From Oceaniglobus roseus (GTDB lineage Bacteria; Pseudomonadota; Alphaproteobacteria; Rhodobacterales; Rhodobacteraceae), in assembly GCF_002869745.1 (NCBI RefSeq), contig NZ_PNOS01000002.1, positions 88,738-152,737 of the forward strand: DNA of 64,000 nt, given 5' to 3'. The stretch's first letter is position 1. Every line of letters begins with the position of its first letter. The notes beneath the pieces are model-generated. The model was given only the letters and a program-made list of their open reading frames with translations, did not search any database and was not told where the DNA came from. The position numbers and the translations under genes are program-made. Of the stretch, positions 28,832 through 38,616 are shown one piece after another.

Positions 28832-31678
28832 CTACTCCGCCGCTTCGGCGTAGGCCTCGAGCGGCGGACAGGTGCAGACGAGGTTGCGGTCGCCATAGGC
28901 GTTGTCGACCCGGTTCACCGGCGGCCAGTACTTGTCGACCCGGAACGCGCCCTTGGGATAGCAGCCCTGCTCGCGGCTGTAGGGCCGCTCCCAGTCGCCG
29001 ACCAGGTCCTCGACCGTGTGCGGCGCGTTCTTCAGCGGGTTGTTCTCGCGGTCGATCTCGCCCTTCTCGACCGCCGCGATCTCCTCGCGGATGTTCAGCA
29101 TGGCGTCGCAGAAGCGGTCGAGTTCCGCCTTCGTCTCGCTCTCCGTGGGCTCGACCATCAGCGTGCCCGCCACCGGCCAGCTCATCGTCGGCGCGTGGAA
29201 GCCGTTGTCGATCAGCCGCTTGGCGATGTCGTCCACGGTGATCCCCGCCGACTTCTCGAACGGCCGGGTGTCGAGGATGCACTCGTGTGCCACCCGCCCC
29301 TCGGTACCCTTGTAGAGCACGTCGAACGCCCCTTCGAGCCGCTTTGCGATGTAGTTGGCGTTCAGGATCGCGACCTTCGTCGCCTGGGTCAGCCCCGCGC
29401 CGCCCATCAGCAGGCAGTAGGCCCAGGAGATCGGCAGGATCGAGGCCGAGCCGAAGGGCGCGCCGCTGACCGCGTGGGCGCCGCCGGTCTCGGTATGGCC
29501 CGGCAGGTGCGGCGCGAGATGCGCCTTGACGCCGATCGGCCCCATGCCGGGACCGCCGCCGCCATGGGGAATGCAGAAGGTCTTGTGCAGGTTCAGGTGG
29601 CTCACGTCGCTGCCGATCTCGCCGGGCTTCGCCAGCCCGACCATCGCGTTCAGGTTGGCCCCGTCGAGGTACACCTGCCCGCCGTGGGCATGGGTGATCT
29701 CGCAAACCTCCTTCACCGTCTCCTCGAACACGCCGTGGGTCGAGGGATAGGTGATCATGCAGGCGGCCAGCGTGTCGCCGGCGGCCTCGGCCTTGGCGCG
29801 GAAATCCTCCACGTCGATGTCGCCCCGCGCGGTGCACTTCACCACCACCACCTTCATGCCGCACATCTGGGCGGAGGCCGGGTTGGTGCCGTGGGCGTTG
29901 ACCGGGATCAGGCAGACCTTGCGTTGATGATCGCCATTCGCCTTGTGATAGGCGGCGATGGTAAGAAGACCCGCATATTCCCCCTGCGCGCCCGAGTTCG
30001 GCTGCATCGACATCGCGTCGTAGCCGGTGATCTGGCACAGCTTCGCCGACAGGTCCTCCAGCATCTCGGCATATCCCGCCACCTGCTCCTTCGGGGCGAA
30101 GGGGTGGATCAGGCTGAACTCGGGCCAGGTGATCGGCATCATCTCGACCGCCGCGTTCAGCTTCATCGTGCAGGACCCCAGCGGGATCATCGCCCGGTCC
30201 AGCGCCAGGTCGCGGTCGCTGAGACGGCGCATGTAGCGCATCATCTCCGTCTCCGCCCGGTTCATGTGGAACACCGGGTGGGTCAGGTACTCGGACGTGC
30301 GCAGCAGCGCGTCGGGGATGCGGTATTCCTCGGACAGGTCGTCGTGCCGGCCGTGGATCCCGAAGGCATCCCACAGCCGCTCGACCGTCTCGGGGCGCGT
30401 CGTCTCGTCCAGCGTTATGCCGAGCTTCGTCTTGCCCACGACGCGCAGGTTGATCTTCTGCCGCCGCGCCTCGTCCATGATCGCGCCCTGCAGCGGTCCG
30501 ACCTCGACCGTGATCGTGTCGAAGAAGCTTTCGGGCTCCACCTTGAACCCGGTCTCCTGCAGTGCCCGCGCCACGCGCACCGTCTTGCGGTGGATGCGCT
30601 GCGCGATGGCCTGCAAGCCTTCGGGCCCGTGGAACACCGCGTAGAAGGACGCCATCACCGCCAGCAGCGCCTGCGCCGTGCAGACGTTGCTCGTCGCCTT
30701 CTCGCGCCGGATGTGCTGCTCGCGCGTCTGGAGGCTGAGGCGGTAGGCCTTGTTCCCCCGCGCGTCGATCGACACGCCGACGATCCGCCCCGGCATCGAC
30801 CGCTTCAGCGCGTCCTTGCAGGCCATGTAGGCCGCGTGCGGCCCGCCATAGCCCATGGGCACCCCAAACCGCTGGGTCGAGCCCACGGCGATGTCCGCCC
30901 CCATCGCCCCCGGCTCCTTCAGCAGCGTCAGCGCCAGCGGATCGGCGATGACGATGCCAAGCGCCCCTGCGGCGTGCAGCGCCTCGATCTCGGGCGTGAA
31001 GTCGCGCAGGTGGCCGTGGGTGCCGGGATACTGGAACACCGCGCCGAACACGGCCGACGCGTCCAGGTCCTCGGGCGCCCCCACGATGACCTCGATCCCC
31101 AAGGGCTCGGCCCGGGTGCGGATCACGTCGATGTTCTGCGGATGGCAGCCCTCGTCCACGAAGAAGGCCATCGCCTTCGTCTTGCTCGCCCGCTGCGCCA
31201 TGGTCATCGCCTCGGCCGCCGCCGTCGCCTCGTCCAGAAGCGAGGCGTTCGCCACCTCCAGCCCCGTCAGGTCGCAGACCATCGTCTGGTAGTTCAGCAG
31301 CGCCTCGAGCCGCCCCTGCGAAATTTCCGGCTGGTAGGGCGTATAGGCCGTGTACCAGGCCGGGTTCTCCAGGATGTTCCTCTGGATCGCGGGCGGCGTG
31401 ACCGTCCCGTGATAGCCCTGCCCGATCATCGACGAGAACACCTGATTCTTCTTCGCCACCTGCGCCATGTGCCAGAGCAGCTCGCGCTCGGACTTCGGCT
31501 TGCCGAACTCCAGCGGCTGCGCCTGCCGGATCGCCTTCGGCACCGTCTCGGCGATCAGGTCGTCGAGCGTCCCGGCCCCGATCACCCGCAGCATCTCCTC
31601 CATCTCCGAAGGCGAGGGGCCGATGTGGCGGCGGTTGGCGAAATCGTAGGGGCGGTAGTCGATGGGGGTGAAGGTCAT
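28832..31678 (-). CDS. gcvP: Glycine dehydrogenase (decarboxylating), P protein
   Basis: A 948-residue PLP enzyme, the full-length single-chain P protein of the glycine cleavage system. It decarboxylates glycine and transfers the aminomethyl group to lipoylated GcvH. The N-terminal [17 protein letters not shown] and [43 protein letters not shown] are diagnostic, and the PLP lysine is probably in [21 protein letters not shown]. Length is normal (about 950). It is third in gcvT-gcvH-gcvP, separated from gcvH by a 152-bp gap containing a long inverted repeat, which could reduce gcvP expression. The operon leader carries a glycine riboswitch. Confidence 0.97.
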   Translation of the reverse strand: MTFTPIDYRPYDFANRRHIGPSPSEMEEMLRVIGAGTLDDLIAETVPKAIRQAQPLEFGKPKSERELLWHMAQVAKKNQVFSSMIGQGYHGTVTPPAIQRNILENPAWYTAYTPYQPEISQGRLEALLNYQTMVCDLTGLEVANASLLDEATAAAEAMTMAQRASKTKAMAFFVDEGCHPQNIDVIRTRAEPLGIEVIVGAPEDLDASAVFGAVFQYPGTHGHLRDFTPEIEALHAAGALGIVIADPLALTLLKEPGAMGADIAVGSTQRFGVPMGYGGPHAAYMACKDALKRSMPGRIVGVSIDARGNKAYRLSLQTREQHIRREKATSNVCTAQALLAVMASFYAVFHGPEGLQAIAQRIHRKTVRVARALQETGFKVEPESFFDTITVEVGPLQGAIMDEARRQKINLRVVGKTKLGITLDETTRPETVERLWDAFGIHGRHDDLSEEYRIPDALLRTSEYLTHPVFHMNRAETEMMRYMRRLSDRDLALDRAMIPLGSCTMKLNAAVEMMPITWPEFSLIHPFAPKEQVAGYAEMLEDLSAKLCQITGYDAMSMQPNSGAQGEYAGLLTIAAYHKANGDHQRKVCLIPVNAHGTNPASAQMCGMKVVVVKCTARGDIDVEDFRAKAEAAGDTLAACMITYPSTHGVFEETVKEVCEITHAHGGQVYLDGANLNAMVGLAKPGEIGSDVSHLNLHKTFCIPHGGGGPGMGPIGVKAHLAPHLPGHTETGGAHAVSGAPFGSASILPISWAYCLLMGGAGLTQATKVAILNANYIAKRLEGAFDVLYKGTEGRVAHECILDTRPFEKSAGITVDDIAKRLIDNGFHAPTMSWPVAGTLMVEPTESETKAELDRFCDAMLNIREEIAAVEKGEIDRENNPLKNAPHTVEDLVGDWERPYSREQGCYPKGAFRVDKYWPPVNRVDNAYGDRNLVCTCPPLEAYAEAAE

Positions 31679-31703
31679 TCCGGTCTCCTGACGTCACGAC
31701 GGA

Positions 31704-31725
31704 TGGACCGGGCCCCTGCCCGGTC
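31704..31725. repeat. Hairpin between gcvH and gcvP
   Basis: GGACCGGGC and GCCCGGTCC form a 9-bp stem around CCCT, 26 bp upstream of the gcvP start, next to the longer inverted repeat at 31729-31801. Confidence 0.5.
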
Positions 31726-31728
31726 CGG

Positions 31729-31801
31729 CCTCCGGCGGGAGTATTCGGGGCAAAGAAGAAACGGGGAGGCTTCTTCTTTGCGGAACTACTCCCGCCGGAG
31801 G
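31729..31801. repeat. Long inverted repeat, CTCCGGCGGGAGTATT family (copy 1)
   Basis: The arm 31729-31760 (CCTCCGGCGGGAGTATT... CAAAGAAGAA) is mirrored by 31771-31801 (TTCTTCTTTG ... ACTCCCGCCGGAGG) with a 10-bp loop. The same arm sequences recur at 50957-51180 with a 155-bp spacer. It lies within the gcv operon. Confidence 0.8.
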
Positions 31802-31830
31802 TATTGAAGGTTCCTGCCCGGCGGTGGCCG

Positions 31831-32190
31831 TCAGCCGATGAACTTCAGATAGGCTTCCTCGTCCATCATGTCGTCGAGCACCGACATGTCCTCGAGCTTC
31901 ATCTTGAAGAACCAGCCGTCGCCCGTGGGGTCCTCGTTGACCAGCGCGGGGTTGTCCACCAGCACCTCGTTCACCTCGACGATCTCGCCGTCCACGGGCG
32001 CCATGATGTCCGACGCGGCCTTGACCGATTCGATCACCACGACCTCCTCGTCCTTGACCACGGTGCGCCCTTCCTCGGGCAGCTCGACGAAGACGAGGTC
32101 GCCCAGCTGTTCGGCGGCATGCTCGGTGATGCCGACGACGACCAGATCGTCCTCGACGCGCAGCCATTCGTGTTCTTCGGTGTACTTCAT
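31831..32190 (-). CDS. gcvH: Glycine cleavage system H protein
   Basis: A 119-residue lipoyl carrier. The lipoylated lysine is K57 in VVVIESVKAASDIMAPVDGEIVEVNE, the hallmark of H proteins. N-terminal MKYTEEHEWLRVEDD and C-terminal DDMMDEEAYLKFIG are typical. It shuttles the aminomethyl and dihydrolipoyl intermediates between the P, T and L proteins. It lies 23 bp after gcvT in the riboswitch-controlled operon. Confidence 0.97.
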   Translation of the reverse strand: MKYTEEHEWLRVEDDLVVVGITEHAAEQLGDLVFVELPEEGRTVVKDEEVVVIESVKAASDIMAPVDGEIVEVNEVLVDNPALVNEDPTGDGWFFKMKLEDMSVLDDMMDEEAYLKFIG

Positions 32191-32213
32191 CAGGCTCTCC
32201 AGGGAGGGTGTTG

Positions 32214-33344
32214 TCAGCGTTTGAATTGGGCGGGGCGGAAGGGCAAATCAACCACCGTCGCGGGCAGCCGCTTGCCGCGGACCTCGGCGAAAAGCTGGGT
32301 GCCCGGCGCAGCCTTGTCGGCACTCACGTAGGCCATGGACATCGGCCGGTCGATCGAGGGGCCGAAGGCGCCCGAGGTGACCCGGCCCACGGGCTCGCCC
32401 GCCTCCGCGTCGGCGTAGAGATCGGCGCCCGCCCGCATCGGCCCGCGCCCCTTCGGCAGCAGCCCGACACGCATCCGCGGCGCGCCATCGGCCATCTGGC
32501 CGAGGATCCTGTCGGCGCCGGGAAACCCGCCTTCCCGCGCACCCCCTGCGCGCCGCGCCTTCTGGATCGCCCAGGTCAGACCCGCTTCCACCGGCGTCGT
32601 CGTCCCGTCGATGTCGTTGCCGTAGAGGCAGAGCCCCGCCTCCAGCCTGAGGCTGTCCCGCGCGCCGAGGCCGATCGGCGCCACCGCCTCGATCGCCAGC
32701 AGCGCCTTCGCCAGCTCCGCGGCCCCGCCCGAGGGCACCGAGATCTCGAACCCGTCCTCGCCGGTGTAGCCCGAGCGCGAGATCCAGAGCGGCCCGAACA
32801 GCGTGTCGACCGTCCGCACATCCATGAACCGCATCCCCCGCACCTCGGGAACCAGCGTCGCCAGCGCGTCCTCCGCCAGCGGCCCCTGCAGCGCGAGCAG
32901 CGCGCGGTCGGTGATCTCCTCCACCTCGCAGCTGTCGGAGAGGTTGGCCCGCAGGTGGGCGATGTCGGCGGCCTTGCAGGCGGCGTTGACCACGAGGAAC
33001 AGGTGATCGCCGCGGTTCGCCACCATCAGGTCGTCGAGGATGCCGCCCTCGTCGTTCGTGAACAGGGCATAACGCTGCCGCCCCTCGGCCAGACCCAGCA
33101 CATCGACCGGCACCAGCCCCTCCAGCGCCAGCGCGGCGTCAGATACGTCGCCCGACTTCGGCCGCAGGATCACCTGGCCCATGTGGGAGACGTCGAACAG
33201 GCCGGCCGCAGCGCGGCAGTGCAGATGCTCCTTCATCACGCCCGCGGGATACTGCACCGGCATCTCGTAGCCCGCGAAGGGCACCATGCGGGCGCCGAGG
33301 TCGAGGTGCATCTGGTGAAGTTGCGTCTTCTGCAGGTCGTCCAT
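32214..33344 (-). CDS. gcvT: Glycine cleavage system T protein (aminomethyltransferase)
   Basis: A 376-residue folate-dependent enzyme releasing ammonia and forming methylene-tetrahydrofolate from GcvH-bound aminomethyl. Key segments: LGARMVPFAGYEMPVQYPAGVMKEHLHCR, GLFDVSHMGQV (with the catalytic Asp region), FTNDEGGILDDLMVANRGDHLFLVVNA and SRSGYTGEDGFEISVPS. The start at 33344 (MDDLQKTQLHQMHLDLG) follows a riboswitch-containing leader; the upstream open frame overlaps the riboswitch and is not coding. First gene of gcvT-gcvH-gcvP. Confidence 0.96.
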   Translation of the reverse strand: MDDLQKTQLHQMHLDLGARMVPFAGYEMPVQYPAGVMKEHLHCRAAAGLFDVSHMGQVILRPKSGDVSDAALALEGLVPVDVLGLAEGRQRYALFTNDEGGILDDLMVANRGDHLFLVVNAACKAADIAHLRANLSDSCEVEEITDRALLALQGPLAEDALATLVPEVRGMRFMDVRTVDTLFGPLWISRSGYTGEDGFEISVPSGGAAELAKALLAIEAVAPIGLGARDSLRLEAGLCLYGNDIDGTTTPVEAGLTWAIQKARRAGGAREGGFPGADRILGQMADGAPRMRVGLLPKGRGPMRAGADLYADAEAGEPVGRVTSGAFGPSIDRPMSMAYVSADKAAPGTQLFAEVRGKRLPATVVDLPFRPAQFKR

Positions 33345-33412
33345 CGCCGTTCCGTCCCCTCTCCGGCCGAACGCCGGGCATCTGGCGGCCTCCTGACGGA
33401 TGCCGCGGTCCA

Positions 33413-33586
33413 TGCCCCCTCTGTTCCTGCGCCTGAGATCGCTATCCCTTCGGCGGGCGCTGCGGCGCCACTCTCCAGAGTTCCGTGTCCGGCGAAGGTC
33501 CTTTTGCCTGAGAGTTCGCCGGGGCGGCTGCTCCTTCGGCACCGGCCCGCCCGAAAGCGGCCCGGATTCTCCCTTCGCCTGCCTCC
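33413..33586 (-). ncRNA. Tandem glycine riboswitch upstream of gcvT
   Basis: Reading the minus strand, the leader contains two consecutive glycine aptamer signatures. The first has GGGAGAATCC, GCCGAAGGAGCAGCCG and ACTCTCAGGCAAAAGGACC. The second has CTGGAGAG, GCCGAAGGGATAGCGA and TCTCAGGCGCAGGAACAGAG. These match the conserved cores of the cooperative two-aptamer glycine riboswitch. It ends about 70 bp before the gcvT start, consistent with glycine-activated expression of the cleavage operon. Confidence 0.93.
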
Positions 33587-33638
33587 GGTTATTTCACACC
33601 CGGCGGCTTTGGCAAGGGGGGACGGCGCCGTGTCCGCC

Positions 33639-34388
33639 TCACCCCGGCAGGGTGACGACCGTCGCACCGCGGCCGGTCGCGACGACCGTATGCTCGTACT
33701 GCACCACCGGCGCCGACGGCATGCCATAGAGCGTCCAGCCGTCCGCACCGCCCCGCGCCATGTGCCCGCCTGTCGACAGGAACGGCTCGATGGTGAAGAC
33801 CAGCCCCCTGGTGATGCGGCGGCGCTCGGCCCGGTCCGGCCAGGTGGCGATCTCCTCGGGATACTCGTGCAGCGCCCGTCCGACACCGTGGCTCGCGAGG
33901 TTGCGGATCAGCGTGTAGCCGCGTCGCGCGGCGAACCGTCCGATGGCGCGGCCGACCCCCGCCAGCGGCCTGCCGGCACCGACTTCGGCGATCCCGATCC
34001 TCAGCGCCCGCCGCCCGTCGCGGCACAGCCGCTCCCGCAGGGGATCGGAGGGTGGCACGATGAAGCTTGCGCCGGTGTCCGCGAAATAGCCGTCCTTGGA
34101 GGCTGACACGTCGATGTTCACCAGATCCCCGGGCGCGATCACCCGCGCGCCGGGAATGCCGTGGGCGATCTCCTCGTTGACGCTGATGCAGGTCGCGCCG
34201 GGAAAGCCGTAGGCCGATTCCGGCGCCGACACGGCGCCTTCCCGCTCCAGCTGCAGTCGGCCGATGCGGTCCAGCTCGGCGGTCGTCATACCGGGCTCCA
34301 GCGCCGCCGCCATGTCGCGCAACGTGTTCGCGACGATCCGGCCGATGGCCTTCACCCCCTCCAGCTCGTCCTCGTTGGTGATCGTCAT
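33639..34388 (-). CDS. map: Type I methionine aminopeptidase
   Basis: A 249-residue metallopeptidase removing initiator Met. The five metal ligands are recognisable: D in LVNIDVSASKDGY, D in YFADTGASFI, H in LASHGVGRALHEYP, E in VFTIEPFLSTGG and E in QYEHTVVAT. Compared with housekeeping enzymes the sequence is somewhat diverged (for instance MPSAPVVQYEHTVV for the usual S-AQ-EHT), so this may be a second Map paralogue. The start at 34388 gives standard length. It is divergent from the GGCT-like gene, and its 3' end faces the gcv leader. Confidence 0.88.
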   Translation of the reverse strand: MTITNEDELEGVKAIGRIVANTLRDMAAALEPGMTTAELDRIGRLQLEREGAVSAPESAYGFPGATCISVNEEIAHGIPGARVIAPGDLVNIDVSASKDGYFADTGASFIVPPSDPLRERLCRDGRRALRIGIAEVGAGRPLAGVGRAIGRFAARRGYTLIRNLASHGVGRALHEYPEEIATWPDRAERRRITRGLVFTIEPFLSTGGHMARGGADGWTLYGMPSAPVVQYEHTVVATGRGATVVTLPG

Positions 34389-34518
34389 GGCGCTGCCCTT
34401 CCCCGCGCAAGGTTCGTGACGACAGCCATAGCGGATCGGCCGCCCCCGGCCCAGACCCGGCAGGGCCCGGCGGCAGCGGGGACTTGATTTCCCGCCCCCG
34501 CCACGGCATCGAAGCGCC

Positions 34519-35082
34519 ATGACCAAGCATCTCTTCTTCGGCTACGGCTCGCTCGTGAACCGGACCACCCACGAATATCTCGAGGGCCGCACCGCGCGGC
34601 TGCACGGCTGGCGGCGCGTGTGGCGGCACACCCAGATCCGGGAGGAGGCGTTCCTCACCGCCGTCCCCTCCCCCGGCACCACCATCGAGGGGCTCGTCGC
34701 GCGGGTCCCCGGCGGCGACTGGCAGGCGCTCGACGCGCGCGAGACGGGATACGACCGGGTGCAGAGCGGCGACGTGGAAATCGCCGGAGAGCGGCTGGCC
34801 GATGTCGCCGTCTACTCGATCCCCGAGAACCGCCACCCCGCGCCCGCCGACATGCGCCCGCTGCTGCTGAGCTATGTCGATGTCGTCGTGCAGGGCTTCG
34901 CGCGCGAGTTCGGTCCCGCCGGCGTCACCCGCTTCTTCGAGACGACCGACGGCTGGGACGCGCCCGTCATCGACGACCGCGCCGCCCCCCGCTATCCCCG
35001 CCACCGCCGCCTGTCGGCAGAGGAGACGGCGCTGGTCGACCGCCACCTGGCGGAACGCGAGGTGCGCTTCATCGACGGGTGA
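34519..35082 (+). CDS. Gamma-glutamylcyclotransferase-like protein
   Basis: A 187-residue protein of the GGCT-like (butirosin biosynthesis BtrG/ChaC-related) fold. The substrate loop FGYGSLVNRTTHEY is at residues 7-20 and the probable catalytic glutamate is in LDARETGYDRV. Such enzymes cyclise gamma-glutamyl groups to 5-oxoproline or cut gamma-glutamylamines; the actual substrate is not visible. It is convergent with the adenine deaminase gene, stopping six bases before its end. Confidence 0.85.
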   Translation: MTKHLFFGYGSLVNRTTHEYLEGRTARLHGWRRVWRHTQIREEAFLTAVPSPGTTIEGLVARVPGGDWQALDARETGYDRVQSGDVEIAGERLADVAVYSIPENRHPAPADMRPLLLSYVDVVVQGFAREFGPAGVTRFFETTDGWDAPVIDDRAAPRYPRHRRLSAEETALVDRHLAEREVRFIDG

Positions 35083-35088
35083 CGTCCC

Positions 35089-36789
35089 TCAGCCGATGAT
35101 CTCGAACTTCATCACGTCGACCATGCCCCGGTCGGTGATCTTCAGCTTCGGGATCACCGGCAGGGCAAGGAAGGCGAGCTGCAGGAACGGCTCTTCCAGC
35201 GTCACCCCCAGCGACACCGCGGCGGCGCGCAGCGCCACCAGCGCCTCGCGCACCTCCTCGAAGGGCAGCAGGCTCATCAGCCCCGCCACCGGCAGCGCCA
35301 GCTCGGCCAGCACCTCGCCGCCCCGCACCACCACGAACCCGCCCTCGATCTCCGACAGCCGCGACGCCGCGACCGCCATGTCGGCGTAATCGACGCCCAC
35401 CACCGCGATGTTGTGGTGGTCGTGGCAGACGGTCGAGGCGATGGCCCCCGCCCCGATCCCGAAGCCGCGCACGAAGCCGTTGGCGATGTTGCCGTTCCTG
35501 CCGTGCCGCTCGATCACCGTGATCCGGGCGAGGTCGCGGGCCGGATCGGGTCGCTTGTCGCCGTCCGCCACCGCCACGTCCTCCACCAGATGCTCGGTGA
35601 TGATCTTGCCGGGCAGGATGCCGATCACGTCCGTCACCGCCCGGTTCGACCCCAGCCGGAAGGACTCCGCCGTGACCCGGGGCGCCCTGACCGAGCCGCG
35701 CCCGATCGGCTCCACCACACGTCGCGCGGCGAAGGCCGCCTCGCCCACCACCACGCCGCCGCACAGCACCACCTCGGCATCGCAGTACGCAAGCGAGCGC
35801 ACGGCCACGATGTCGGCCCGCTTGCCCGGCGCGATCTGGCCGCGGTCCTTCAGCCCGAACGCCTCGGCCGCCGACAGCGACGCCGCCCGGTACACCGCCA
35901 GCGGCGACACCCCCCGCGCGATGGCGGTGCGGATCATGTAGTCGAGATGCCCGTGCTCGCCGATGTCGAGCGGATTGCGGTCGTCGGTGCAGAAGCAGCA
36001 ATAGGCCGAGGTGCGCTCGTCCAGGATCGGCAGCAGCGCCTCCAGGTCCTTCGAAACCGACCCCTCGCGGATCAGGATCCGCATCCCCTTCCGCAGCTTC
36101 TCCCGCGCCTCCTCGGCGGTCGTCGCCTCGTGCTCGGTGCGGATGCCGGCGGCGATGTAGGCGTTCAGGTCCTTCCCCGACAGCATAGGCGCGTGTCCGT
36201 CGATGTGCCCGCCCCGGAACGCCTCCAGCTTGGCGAGGCAGCCGGAATCGCCATGCACCACGCCCGGATAATTCATGAACTCCGCCAGCCCCAGTGCCGC
36301 GGGATGGTCGCGCAGCGCCACCAGGTCCTCCGCCCCGATCTCGGCCCCCGCCGTCTCCATGTCGGTCGAGGGCACGCAGGACGACAGGTTGACCCGGATC
36401 GACATCACCGTCTCCAGCGCCGCCTCCAGGAAATACCGGATCCCGTCGACCCCCAGCACGTTGGCGATCTCGTGGGGATCGCAGAGCGCCGTCGTGACTC
36501 CCCGGGGCGCGACGCAGCGGTCGAACTCGAACGGCGTGACCAGCGAGCTCTCGATGTGCAGGTGGGTGTCGATGAAGCCCGGCACCAGCGTCAGGCCCGA
36601 GACGTCCAGCACCTCCGCCCCTTCGTACTCCGCGCCGATGCCAACGATCACCCCGCCGGTGATCGCCACGTCGCCGCGGATCGAGTCGCCGGTGACGACG
36701 TCGAACACCTCCCCCCCGCGCAGCACGAGGTCGCAGAGGGCGGCGCCACGGCCGGTTTCGATCAGGCGGGACAGGTCGGGTCTGCTCAC
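35089..36789 (-). CDS. ade: Adenine deaminase
   Basis: A 566-residue amidohydrolase-superfamily enzyme deaminating adenine to hypoxanthine. The metal motif is [21 protein letters not shown] (about 67-87). Further diagnostic parts are [60 protein letters not shown] and the C-terminal [23 protein letters not shown]. No ATG fits; the GTG at 36789 (read as [13 protein letters not shown]), eight bases after CGGAG, gives a normal N-terminus. Fits the purine-salvage theme of the window. Upstream lies a 299-bp gap containing a candidate small RNA on the other strand. Confidence 0.93.
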   Translation of the reverse strand: MSRPDLSRLIETGRGAALCDLVLRGGEVFDVVTGDSIRGDVAITGGVIVGIGAEYEGAEVLDVSGLTLVPGFIDTHLHIESSLVTPFEFDRCVAPRGVTTALCDPHEIANVLGVDGIRYFLEAALETVMSIRVNLSSCVPSTDMETAGAEIGAEDLVALRDHPAALGLAEFMNYPGVVHGDSGCLAKLEAFRGGHIDGHAPMLSGKDLNAYIAAGIRTEHEATTAEEAREKLRKGMRILIREGSVSKDLEALLPILDERTSAYCCFCTDDRNPLDIGEHGHLDYMIRTAIARGVSPLAVYRAASLSAAEAFGLKDRGQIAPGKRADIVAVRSLAYCDAEVVLCGGVVVGEAAFAARRVVEPIGRGSVRAPRVTAESFRLGSNRAVTDVIGILPGKIITEHLVEDVAVADGDKRPDPARDLARITVIERHGRNGNIANGFVRGFGIGAGAIASTVCHDHHNIAVVGVDYADMAVAASRLSEIEGGFVVVRGGEVLAELALPVAGLMSLLPFEEVREALVALRAAAVSLGVTLEEPFLQLAFLALPVIPKLKITDRGMVDVMKFEIIG

Positions 36790-36899
36790 GAATTGGGCTC
36801 CGATGCTGGGATCTGTGGCAGATTGGCACCATCCGGGCGCGAAGGTCCAGCCCGGCGCACTCATCCAGCGGTTGCCGTAGCGTCGCCACAATCTCCCTG

Positions 36900-37072
36900 T
36901 TACCTTGAAAGCAAGAAAGTCGGCCGGGACTGCGGGAACCGAACGGATCGATCGGCACTTGTACCTCGGCAGTCCAGACCGACAGCAGCAGTTTCCGGCT
37001 TCGCCCGCAAGGGCCCAGCCATCCGGTTCCTCCCTGACTGGACAGGCCGCACTTCGGTGTGGCCTTTTTTTT
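36900..37072 (+). ncRNA. Candidate small RNA ending in a strong plus-strand terminator
   Basis: A plus-strand terminator (37044-37072) has no plus-strand gene upstream: both flanking genes are on the minus strand. The preceding about 140 bases are rich in pairing, including GGACTGC/GCAGTCC arms enclosing a 35-nt region (about 36928-36978). The 5' end is not defined; a TTGAAA at about 36905 could be a -35 element but no good -10 is seen. No known RNA family was recognised. Confidence 0.45.
37044..37072 (+). terminator. Intrinsic terminator, plus strand
   Basis: AGGCCGCAC and GTGTGGCCT pair around a TTCG tetraloop and are followed by eight consecutive T. On the minus strand the tract would be A, so only plus-strand transcripts are terminated. 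Confidence 0.85.
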
Positions 37073-37088
37073 GGGGCGCGACGCCGCC

Positions 37089-37502
37089 CTACTCGTCCGG
37101 ATAGGCAAGGCAGGGATCCAGCATCACCTGCCGCTCGCCCACCCGCATGTACCCGCCCGCCAGCAGAACCGTCTCCCCGGTCAGCTCGGCCGGATAGTAG
37201 GTGACGCACAACACCTGCACCTGTTCTTCGCCGCACATCAGAAGATAGGCCAGAACCCCGTCCCACTCGCTGTCCCGAAGCACGCCGCGGATGGTCATGG
37301 AGATCCGTCCGTCATAGTCGGGCACCCGGTCGATCCAGTCCCCCAGGGTGTCGCAGGTCGCGGGCGTGCCGAACCCCTCGCCCTGCCGGAACGGCCCCTC
37401 GGGATCGAACTCCGGCACGTTTTCCGCGCGCAGCGGCGCGCCGTTCACCGCGATGGCCGTCACGAGCGCGACGGTCCACTTCATCACCTTGTACGATAGC
37501 AT
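37089..37502 (-). CDS. Hypothetical secreted protein
   Basis: A 137-residue protein not recognised as a known family. The N-terminus [27 protein letters not shown] is a likely signal peptide with cleavage after LRA. The mature part has four cysteines (PATCDTL, LLMCGEE, VLCVTYY, LDPCLAY), which could form two periplasmic disulfides, and ends in a beta-rich [20 protein letters not shown]. Alternative starts are 37502 and 37484; the former has AAAGGCAGG upstream. It is divergent from the AmpR-like regulator, which might control it. Homologues probably exist in related genera, but no function can be given. Confidence 0.6.
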   Translation of the reverse strand: MLSYKVMKWTVALVTAIAVNGAPLRAENVPEFDPEGPFRQGEGFGTPATCDTLGDWIDRVPDYDGRISMTIRGVLRDSEWDGVLAYLLMCGEEQVQVLCVTYYPAELTGETVLLAGGYMRVGERQVMLDPCLAYPDE

Positions 37503-37665
37503 GGTCCTGCCTTTGCTGCCTCCGAGCACCTGGCCTGCCTGCCCGAAGATCGGGAGGAGCAACCGGGCGGCCCCTAGTTTTTTCTATGCCCCAAGGTGTA
37601 GAACCCCGCCCCAAGGGCAGCAAACGATGATATCTAGACCGCGGCACTCATAAAATTCATGGCAG

Positions 37666-38562
37666 ATGGACCGGCCCAATCTCCCCCTTACAGCTCTGCG
37701 CGCCTTCGAGGTGGCGGCCCGTCAGGGCAGTTTCACACGCGCCGCCATCGAACTCTGCGTCACCCAGGCCGCCGTCAGCCACCAGGTGATCGCGCTCGAA
37801 TCCCTGCTGGGCGTCCGCCTGCTGAAACGCACGCCCTCGGGCCTGATCCTGACCGACGAAGGCACGGCGCTCCTGCCGGTGCTCACCCAGTCCTTCGACA
37901 GGATCGGCCAGGTTCTCGACCGTTTCAGCGGCGGTGCCTACCGCGAGACGCTGAACGTCGGCGTCGTCACCACCTTCGCCGTCGGCTGGCTGCTGCCGCG
38001 CATGGACGGTTTCGCCAGGCTCCACCCCGGGATCGACCTCAGGATCTCGACCAACAACAACCGCGTGGACCTGGCGCGCGAGGGGCTCGACATGGCGATC
38101 CGCTTCGGCGACGGTACCTGGCCCGGTCTTGCCGCCGTGCCGCTCCTCGACGCAGCCCTGACCCCGCTCTGCGCCCCCGCCACCGCCGCCCGCCTGACCC
38201 GGCCCGAGGATCTGGCGGACGAGGTTCTCCTGCGCTCCTACCGGAGTGCCGAATGGCCGCTCTGGTTCTCCGCCCTGAAACTGCCCTGCCCCGACCTGCG
38301 CGGCCCGGTGCTCGACTCCTCCGTGGCCCTGGCCGAGCTTGCCGCCGAAGGCCGGGGGGTCGCACTGCTGCCGCCGCTTATGTTCGGCGACCGCCTCGCC
38401 ACCGGACGTCTGGTGCGCCCCTTCCCGGCCGAGGTCGCGACCGGGCGCTACTGGCTCACCGCGCCGAGGTCGCGCAAGCGGACTCCTGGGATGGAGCGGT
38501 TCGAGGCATGGCTGCTGGACGCCGCGAACGCGCCGGACGACGCGGAAGGCACACCCGGCTGA
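37666..38562 (+). CDS. LysR family regulator of the AmpR/GcvA type
   Basis: A 298-residue LysR-type regulator. Its N-terminus LPLTALRAFEVAARQGSFTRAAIELCVTQAAVSHQVIALE, then GLILTDEGTALLPVLTQSFDRI, is close to AmpR/GcvA proteins. AmpR normally controls a divergent ampC beta-lactamase in response to muropeptides, but the divergent neighbour here is a small secreted protein of unknown function. CCCCAAGG occurs twice in the 163-bp intergenic region (about 37591 and 37611). The effector domain is about residues 92-290. Either the beta-lactamase is elsewhere or the target differs. Confidence 0.85.
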   Translation: MDRPNLPLTALRAFEVAARQGSFTRAAIELCVTQAAVSHQVIALESLLGVRLLKRTPSGLILTDEGTALLPVLTQSFDRIGQVLDRFSGGAYRETLNVGVVTTFAVGWLLPRMDGFARLHPGIDLRISTNNNRVDLAREGLDMAIRFGDGTWPGLAAVPLLDAALTPLCAPATAARLTRPEDLADEVLLRSYRSAEWPLWFSALKLPCPDLRGPVLDSSVALAELAAEGRGVALLPPLMFGDRLATGRLVRPFPAEVATGRYWLTAPRSRKRTPGMERFEAWLLDAANAPDDAEGTPG

Positions 38563-38616
38563 CGCCGCCCTTCGCCGTGCCGGCGCGGGCCATGTGCGCA
38601 GATCCGGCCCCCGCAG

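Noticed and set aside
28787..31807. A 1006-codon plus-strand frame opposite gcvP
   Set aside because: Arg/His/Leu-rich shadow of gcvP; no domain and no ribosome site.
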